From Treponema sp. (lineage in GTDB: Bacteria; Spirochaetota; Spirochaetia; Treponematales; Treponemataceae): 17,918 bases of DNA. The DNA lies in NCBI GenBank assembly GCA_024691105.1, contig JAILNY010000063.1:1-17918 (forward strand), in the 5' to 3' direction. A program made the position numbers and the translations under genes. How positions within the stretch are numbered: position 1 is the stretch's first letter; every line of letters begins with the position of its first letter. Shown piece after piece: positions 13,924 through 17,918 of the stretch. The notes beneath the pieces are model-generated. The model saw nothing but the letters and a program-made list of their open reading frames with translations, was not told the origin of the DNA and ran no database searches.

Positions 13924-14607
13924 ATGCAAGCTGAATTTAATAACTATACAAATTTTCTTTTTGACTTTGACGGAACAATCTGCGATACCTCACCCGGAAT
14001 TTTTGCTTCAATGCAAAAAGTATGCGAACACTACAAACTTTCTTATAAAGAAGACACCTTTGTTAAAATGATTGGTCCTTCGCTCAAAGAAAGTTTTAGT
14101 ACAATCTTTCATCTTCCTGAAAATGAAATTACTAACGCAATAAAAGTGTATCGTGATTTTTATTCGGTTGAAGGAATGTACATGTGCGAACCGTACGATG
14201 GAGTACCGGAACTTTTGGCAAAGCTCCATGATGCAGGAAAGAAAATCTTTGTTGCAACAAGTAAACCAGAGCACTTTACCAAAAAGATTATCGAACGCAA
14301 AGGTTTAACTCATTTCTTTGACTTTATCGGTGGCGCAGACGTAGAAGAAAAAAATCGGACAAGCAAAATCGATGTAATTAATTACGTTCTAAAAGAAAAT
14401 AAAATCACAGACCTAGATAAAACGATTATGATAGGCGATCGTTTTTACGACATCAATGGTGCGCACAAGGCAGGTCTTAAGGCAATCGGCATTTTGTGGG
14501 GCTTTGGCAGCAGAACTGAATTTGAACAGTGCGGCGCAGACTTTATTTTTGAAACACCACAGGAACTTCTCAAAAACTTTAATCAGCACCGCGCAAAAAA
14601 GCCTTAA
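13924..14607 (+). CDS. HAD-superfamily phosphatase (phosphoglycolate phosphatase-like)
   Basis: The 227-residue cytoplasmic phosphatase of the HAD superfamily has motif I DFDGTICD (Asp14 nucleophile, Asp16 acid), motif II VATSKP (Thr112/Ser113), Lys148 as the likely motif III lysine, and motif IV GDRFYD (Asp172, Asp176). The helical cap between motifs I and II (about 25-90) places it with Gph/PpaX-type phosphatases, acting on phosphoglycolate, pyrophosphate or a sugar phosphate; the substrate cannot be told from sequence. The ATG at 13924 is preferred to an in-frame TTG at 13888, which is the -35 box of the promoter. The gene is divergent from the iron block and shares its intergenic region, but no functional link is apparent. 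Confidence 0.9.
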   Translation: MQAEFNNYTNFLFDFDGTICDTSPGIFASMQKVCEHYKLSYKEDTFVKMIGPSLKESFSTIFHLPENEITNAIKVYRDFYSVEGMYMCEPYDGVPELLAKLHDAGKKIFVATSKPEHFTKKIIERKGLTHFFDFIGGADVEEKNRTSKIDVINYVLKENKITDLDKTIMIGDRFYDINGAHKAGLKAIGILWGFGSRTEFEQCGADFIFETPQELLKNFNQHRAKKP

Positions 14608-14642
14608 ACAACAATTTACATTTCACATCCGCGCGTTGTCTC

Positions 14643-14906
14643 TTAACGACAGAGCGATGTCTCTTCAAGGGAGCGCGCCACCTCATCACTTTCTTCTCCA
14701 AATTTTATCGCACCCGTTTTCTGGTTCATATTTTCAATTTCGTGCTGGAGAGTTTTATCAAGTTCATCTTCGTAACCTGTAAGCGCTGCAAAAGGAAGAA
14801 ATATTTTTGCTCTCTGATTCACACTCATTCGGTTTTTAAGAGAGCTTTCGTTCCAATCATAGTCGAGGATATCAGCATATTTATTTGTACTCTGTTTTTC
14901 TTTCAC
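14643..14906 (-). CDS. YolD-like protein paired with a Y-family polymerase
   Basis: The 87-residue soluble protein has core NRMSVNQRAKIFLPFAALTGYEDELDK (about 25-51), resembling the YolD-like family (pattern RA..F.PF.AL.GYE..L), which in Firmicutes is encoded beside Y-family polymerases and thought to play a UmuD-like role. Its start overlaps the polymerase stop by 4 nt (ATGA), so the two are translationally coupled. That partnership is the best evidence for the assignment; the similarity itself is modest. Confidence 0.75.
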   Translation of the reverse strand: MKEKQSTNKYADILDYDWNESSLKNRMSVNQRAKIFLPFAALTGYEDELDKTLQHEIENMNQKTGAIKFGEESDEVARSLEETSLCR

Positions 14907-16342
14907 GCTTTGTGTCCTCCTATCTGAGCATTTCTGTCACGCGCTGTTGCGCCTTCCTCGTAATCACTACCCTTTAAAATTGCATTTTTACCATACTTTT
15001 TTATTATCGAAAGGCGCGCTTTCTGTAAATTTTCTTCTTTAGCGGAATCTGTCTCCGAATCAAAAAGCGTCGGTTCACGTTCTGTTATATGCTTCGTATT
15101 ATTTGCAGTTATATTCAGACGCCGGATAAGCCACAAAGGATTAACAATCTTGTCATAAAGTTCCACAACCGAATCTGCAATTACATCTGCAAGATTTGTC
15201 TCACCTGTAATACCAGAAAAGCCTGTCGTACCATGAGCAGGCTTTGGAACAAGACGCCCGTAATAATCTTTTACGATTTCACCGTCAAAACTCGCGTTAC
15301 TATCAGCAGCACCTTCATCAACGCGCGCTGCACCACCATCCGCCGAGCCACCTCCCGAAAATCTTTCAAGAGTCTTAACATCGTAGCCGACATAAAGCGT
15401 AACAGACGAAGTCACAAGTTTTTTTTCAAATAAATCAAGAGCCAGAGCCTCTGCCATCTCGCGGACAACAATGCGCGCTTTTTCAAATGTATATTCACAA
15501 TGAAGAACCTGTCCGCTTCCAAGACTTTTTGCACTTGAGCGGTAATTTTTTATATCCTTCATTCCGACACTCTCGCGCCCCCACGCATGATCGATTAAAA
15601 TCTCAGCATCGATTCCAAACTCGTCGTAAAGAGCAAGAGGCGTTTTAAGGGAGGCGCGCGCTAAATCTCCCATCGTATAGATAAATCGTTTTTCAAGCCG
15701 GCGGGCAATACCGTTTCCGATTCGCCAGAAATCCGTAATCGGTTTATGAGACCAAAGCTCGCGGCGGTAAGTCATTTCGTCAAGTTCTGCAATGCGCGCG
15801 CCGTTTTTGTCAGGTTTGATATGCTTTGCCCAGATATCCATCGCAATCTTACAAAGGTAAAGATTTGGCGCGATGCCGGCGGTGGCTGTAATCCCGGTTT
15901 CATCTAAAATGTCACCGATTACTTTTTCTGCAAGCTCGCGCGCGCTCATCTTGTAAAAAGAAAGATAACTTGTCGCATCAATAAAAACTTCGTCTATCGA
16001 ATAAACATGAATATCTTCCGGCGCAAAATATTTAAGATATATGCTGTAGATTTCTGCAGAGTATTTTATGTAAAGTGCCATCCGTGGAACAGCGGTAATA
16101 TATTCAAGTTCTTTTCCAGTCTGTCGTTTTATTTCGCGCGCTTTAGCTTCTACTTCAAAAAGACGGCTTCGGCCTGAAAGGCCGTATGCTTTAAGAGCCG
16201 GAGTGACTGCAAGACAGATCGTTTTACTTGTGCGGCTTTTATCTGCAACGACAAGTTTTGTCGTAAGAGGATCAAGTCCACGCTCACGACATTCAACTGA
16301 GGCGTAAAAAGATTTTAAGTCTATTGCAAGATAAGTGTTCAT
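14903..16342 (-). CDS. Y-family (DinB/UmuC-type) translesion DNA polymerase
   Basis: The 479-residue translesion polymerase has palm motif AIDLKSFYASVEC (Asp8 metal ligand, Tyr13 steric gate position), then YSIDEVFID (114-122, Asp117 and Glu118), completing the catalytic triad. GITATAGIAPNLYLCKIAMD follows as the conserved palm helix, then a helix-hairpin-helix region and little-finger domain. It is longer than Pol IV (about 350), matching the UvrX/UmuC-like branch that pairs with YolD. Inside the little finger, about residues 329-350, is a low-complexity run of Gly, Ala, Ser and Asp (SGGGSADGGAARVDEGAADS). The C-terminus has EREPTLFD, near QxxLF clamp-binding peptides. No LexA box was recognised; a weak Shine-Dalgarno lies 15 nt upstream. 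Confidence 0.88.
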   Translation of the reverse strand: MNTYLAIDLKSFYASVECRERGLDPLTTKLVVADKSRTSKTICLAVTPALKAYGLSGRSRLFEVEAKAREIKRQTGKELEYITAVPRMALYIKYSAEIYSIYLKYFAPEDIHVYSIDEVFIDATSYLSFYKMSARELAEKVIGDILDETGITATAGIAPNLYLCKIAMDIWAKHIKPDKNGARIAELDEMTYRRELWSHKPITDFWRIGNGIARRLEKRFIYTMGDLARASLKTPLALYDEFGIDAEILIDHAWGRESVGMKDIKNYRSSAKSLGSGQVLHCEYTFEKARIVVREMAEALALDLFEKKLVTSSVTLYVGYDVKTLERFSGGGSADGGAARVDEGAADSNASFDGEIVKDYYGRLVPKPAHGTTGFSGITGETNLADVIADSVVELYDKIVNPLWLIRRLNITANNTKHITEREPTLFDSETDSAKEENLQKARLSIIKKYGKNAILKGSDYEEGATARDRNAQIGGHKA

Positions 16343-16435
16343 AACAGATTTAAGAGCTCACCTTTTTCAATCATACTACAAAGCGCGCGTTACATAGCGC
16401 TCTTATTTCAGCGCGCCGCAGGTCATGCACCAAGT

Positions 16436-17608
16436 CTAATTACGAGTTACAGACTGCCCAACAACCTTAAACGTAATTTCGAGAAACAGAATATTCATCA
16501 CCGCAAATAATAAAACGTAATATGGCATTATAAAAATTCCCAACTGTTGCTGAAGCTGTCCAAAAACCATAGGCATAAAAGTTGTTCCCGTATATGCTGA
16601 CGCCATCTGCAGACCAATTGCAGATGCGCTGTATTTTTTTCCAAAGTTGACAGGCGCCATATGCTGAATCGCAGGATACACAGGTCCCATTCCAGTTCCT
16701 ATAATTACAAAGCCAATCGCGGCGACAAAATAATTTGTAACAGGAATCATAACTAAAACGATTCCTAAAAATTCAACTGCAATTCCAAGGCGAACTAAAA
16801 GTCTGTCGCCGGCTTTATCAGAAACAAAACCCGAGATAATTCGCCCGAACATAAGTCCTGCAAAAATTAAAGAGCCGAACGAAGCGATAAGTTCTTCGCT
16901 CATTCCTGTTTTTGTTCCGGCAAAATAACTTGATGTCCACAAAAAGCAGGTTGCTTCTCCGGCGCAGTAAGAAAAAAAAGAAATCATCGTAAACAAAACG
17001 CCAGGCCGCAGAACAGTCTCGCGAATTCCTGCGCTCTGCTTTCGATCTTCATCCTCTGACTTAGAATTACTTTTCCAGAGAGGAAGTGACAAAATGCAGA
17101 CGAGTAAAATTCCAAGCTGAATAAAAGAAACCCAGCGATACCCTTCGTTCCATCTGGCATACTTTAAAGCAAGCGCCATGATATTAGGACTTATGACAGC
17201 GCCCACTCCATAAAAGCAATGAAGAAAATTCATCACAGAGCCCGAAAAATTATTTGCAACGTAATGGTTTACCGCAGAATCAATCGCCCCCGCACCGAGC
17301 CCATACGGAACTGCAAAAATAAAAAGCATCCAGTATTCAGAGCAGAAAGAAAAACCTGCAAGTCCAAGTACTGTAAAGAAAATCGAAACGATTACAATCC
17401 ATTTTGTTTCAAACCTCTTTATTATTTTTGGGCTTACCAGAGCCGAAATTATCGTCATAAACGCAATCGACATATATACAAAGCCCGCATACGAAGACGG
17501 AACTCTAAAAACGCCCTGCATTACAGGCCAGCCGGCACCTAAAAGCGAATCAGGAAGTCCAAGGCTTACAAAAATAAGATATATTACAGCTAAAAGCAGT
17601 GATGCCAT
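16436..17608 (-). CDS. major facilitator superfamily transporter
   Basis: The 390-residue inner-membrane protein has about 12 predicted hydrophobic helices, the usual MFS size. FGRIISGFVSDKAGDR in the second half is the loop A-type motif (G---D--G-R-R variant), and AVPYGLGAGAIDSAVN and IGTGMGPVYPAIQHMAP are typical mid-helix motifs of the FucP/sugar-like MFS branch. The substrate is not identifiable; a sugar or small organic acid is likely. A Shine-Dalgarno (GGAG, 17620-17617) lies 8 nt before the ATG, and a TATAAT box at 17644-17639 gives a leader of about 25 nt. It lies between the polymerase and a flagellin gene, with no operon partner. Confidence 0.88.
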   Translation of the reverse strand: MASLLLAVIYLIFVSLGLPDSLLGAGWPVMQGVFRVPSSYAGFVYMSIAFMTIISALVSPKIIKRFETKWIVIVSIFFTVLGLAGFSFCSEYWMLFIFAVPYGLGAGAIDSAVNHYVANNFSGSVMNFLHCFYGVGAVISPNIMALALKYARWNEGYRWVSFIQLGILLVCILSLPLWKSNSKSEDEDRKQSAGIRETVLRPGVLFTMISFFSYCAGEATCFLWTSSYFAGTKTGMSEELIASFGSLIFAGLMFGRIISGFVSDKAGDRLLVRLGIAVEFLGIVLVMIPVTNYFVAAIGFVIIGTGMGPVYPAIQHMAPVNFGKKYSASAIGLQMASAYTGTTFMPMVFGQLQQQLGIFIMPYYVLLFAVMNILFLEITFKVVGQSVTRN

Positions 17609-17638
17609 TTTTTAATCTCCAGCAAATTGATTTATCTT

Positions 17639-17644
17639 ATTATA
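17639..17644 (-). promoter_or_regulatory. -10 box of the MFS gene
   Basis: A perfect TATAAT on the minus strand lies about 30 nt upstream of the MFS start codon. No good -35 element is visible at the standard spacing. Confidence 0.5.
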
Positions 17645-17664
17645 CATGATTTTCGATGAATGAA

Positions 17665-17712
17665 TACACTCGTACCTTCTTTTCCAACCATACTCTCATT
17701 TCTTCGAGTGTA
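17665..17712. repeat. 8-bp inverted repeat between flagellin and MFS genes
   Basis: TACACTCG (17665-17672) and CGAGTGTA (17705-17712) are perfect inverted copies 32 nt apart, and the second runs into the palindrome GTGTACAC (17708-17715). It may be an operator pair or part of the flagellin 3' region. No T run follows, so it is not a typical terminator. Confidence 0.4.
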
Positions 17713-17739
17713 CACGAGAATTGCTCATTTCATTCTAGG

Positions 17740-17756
17740 TTGCCGTCATGCGGCAA
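17740..17756 (-). terminator. short hairpin after the flagellin gene
   Basis: TTGCCG-tcatg-CGGCAA is a perfect 6-bp stem starting 9 nt after the flagellin stop on the minus strand. It lacks a T run, so it is either a weak terminator or a 3'-end stabilising hairpin for an abundant mRNA. Confidence 0.45.
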
Positions 17757-17765
17757 TCAATTGTA

Positions 17766-17918
17766 CTATCTGAGAAGAGAAAGTACGTTCTGTGACTGCT
17801 GGTTTGCCTGTGCAAGCATTGCAGTTCCAGCCTGAGAAAGAACCTGGTTCTTTGTAAAGTCAACCATCTCAGAAGCCATGTCTGTATCACGGATGCGTGA
17901 TTCAGAAGCCTGGAGGTT
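17766..17918 (-). CDS. flaB: flagellin, C-terminal 50 residues (runs off the window)
   Basis: The minus strand from the window edge encodes the conserved C-terminal D0 helix of flagellins: SRIRDTDMASEMVDFTKNQV, then LSQAGTAMLAQANQQSQNVL and LSLLR-stop. This helix packs in the filament core and carries the export and polymerisation surface. The DMASEMVDFTKNQ form and the short SLLR end fit spirochaetal FlaB core flagellins, which build the periplasmic filament, but the missing N-terminus prevents a firm paralogue assignment. The GxAMLAQAN motif is shared with bacterial flagellins in general. Confidence 0.93.
   Translation of the reverse strand, partial: NLQASESRIRDTDMASEMVDFTKNQVLSQAGTAMLAQANQQSQNVLSLLR

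Noticed and set aside
14630..14670. Repeated TGTCTCTT near the end of the YolD-like gene as a repeat or att site
   Set aside because: Eight bases, partly coding, with no matching integrase or element ends.
16343..16435. GCGC-rich short inverted repeats between the polymerase and MFS genes as a terminator
   Set aside because: Stems are only 5 bp and no T run follows in either direction.

Overview
The window looks like a chromosomal segment of a low-GC, motile, sugar-fermenting anaerobe, most likely a host-associated or rumen-type Treponema (spirochaete). The evidence is a FlaB-type flagellin C-terminus at the right edge, a group II xylose isomerase at the left edge, strongly anaerobic ferrous-iron genes and an AT-rich base composition. 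The genus is inferred from protein style and was not tested by a search.

Left part (1-4919): the N-terminal third of xylA (minus strand); a small decayed relic of an ABC-exporter ATPase; an RND/MMPL-type exporter (plus) with a perfect inverted repeat in front of it; an AraC-family regulator (plus) whose promoter overlaps the exporter's stop codon; and a metallo-beta-lactamase-fold hydrolase (minus) whose stop codon overlaps that of the AraC gene.

Centre (5002-13714, all minus strand, read right to left) is the main attraction: a ten-gene iron block. The order is feoA - feoA - feoB - terminator - small Gly/Ala-rich membrane protein - P1B-type ATPase with an SCA membrane motif and an N-terminal PGRLR sequence - 105-residue protein with its own N-terminal PGRLR sequence - feoA - feoB (divergent second type) - Cys-rich feoC-like gene - membrane-anchored HMA protein with a FeoB-associated-type Cys cluster. 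The three genes between the two feo sets resemble the ferrosome (fez) modules known from Desulfovibrio magneticus, Shewanella, Rhodopseudomonas and Clostridioides, which build membrane-bounded iron-storage compartments. My reading is one locus that couples Fe(II) import through two FeoB types to storage in ferrosome-like organelles. A motif of the form GTTAG-N6-CTAAC or a variant lies in front of feoA (three copies, one of them weak), the RND exporter, the araC-type gene and xylA, and may mark a common metal-responsive regulon.

Right part (13888-17918): a HAD-family phosphatase divergent from the feo block; a YolD-like gene overlapping a Y-family DNA polymerase gene; an MFS transporter; and the end of a flagellin gene. 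Three genes (araC-type, MBL, HAD) have promoter-like -35/-10 elements so close to the start codon that their mRNAs should be leaderless or nearly so, whereas the feo/fez genes mostly carry clear Shine-Dalgarno sequences. No tRNA, rRNA, CRISPR array or intact insertion sequence was seen.
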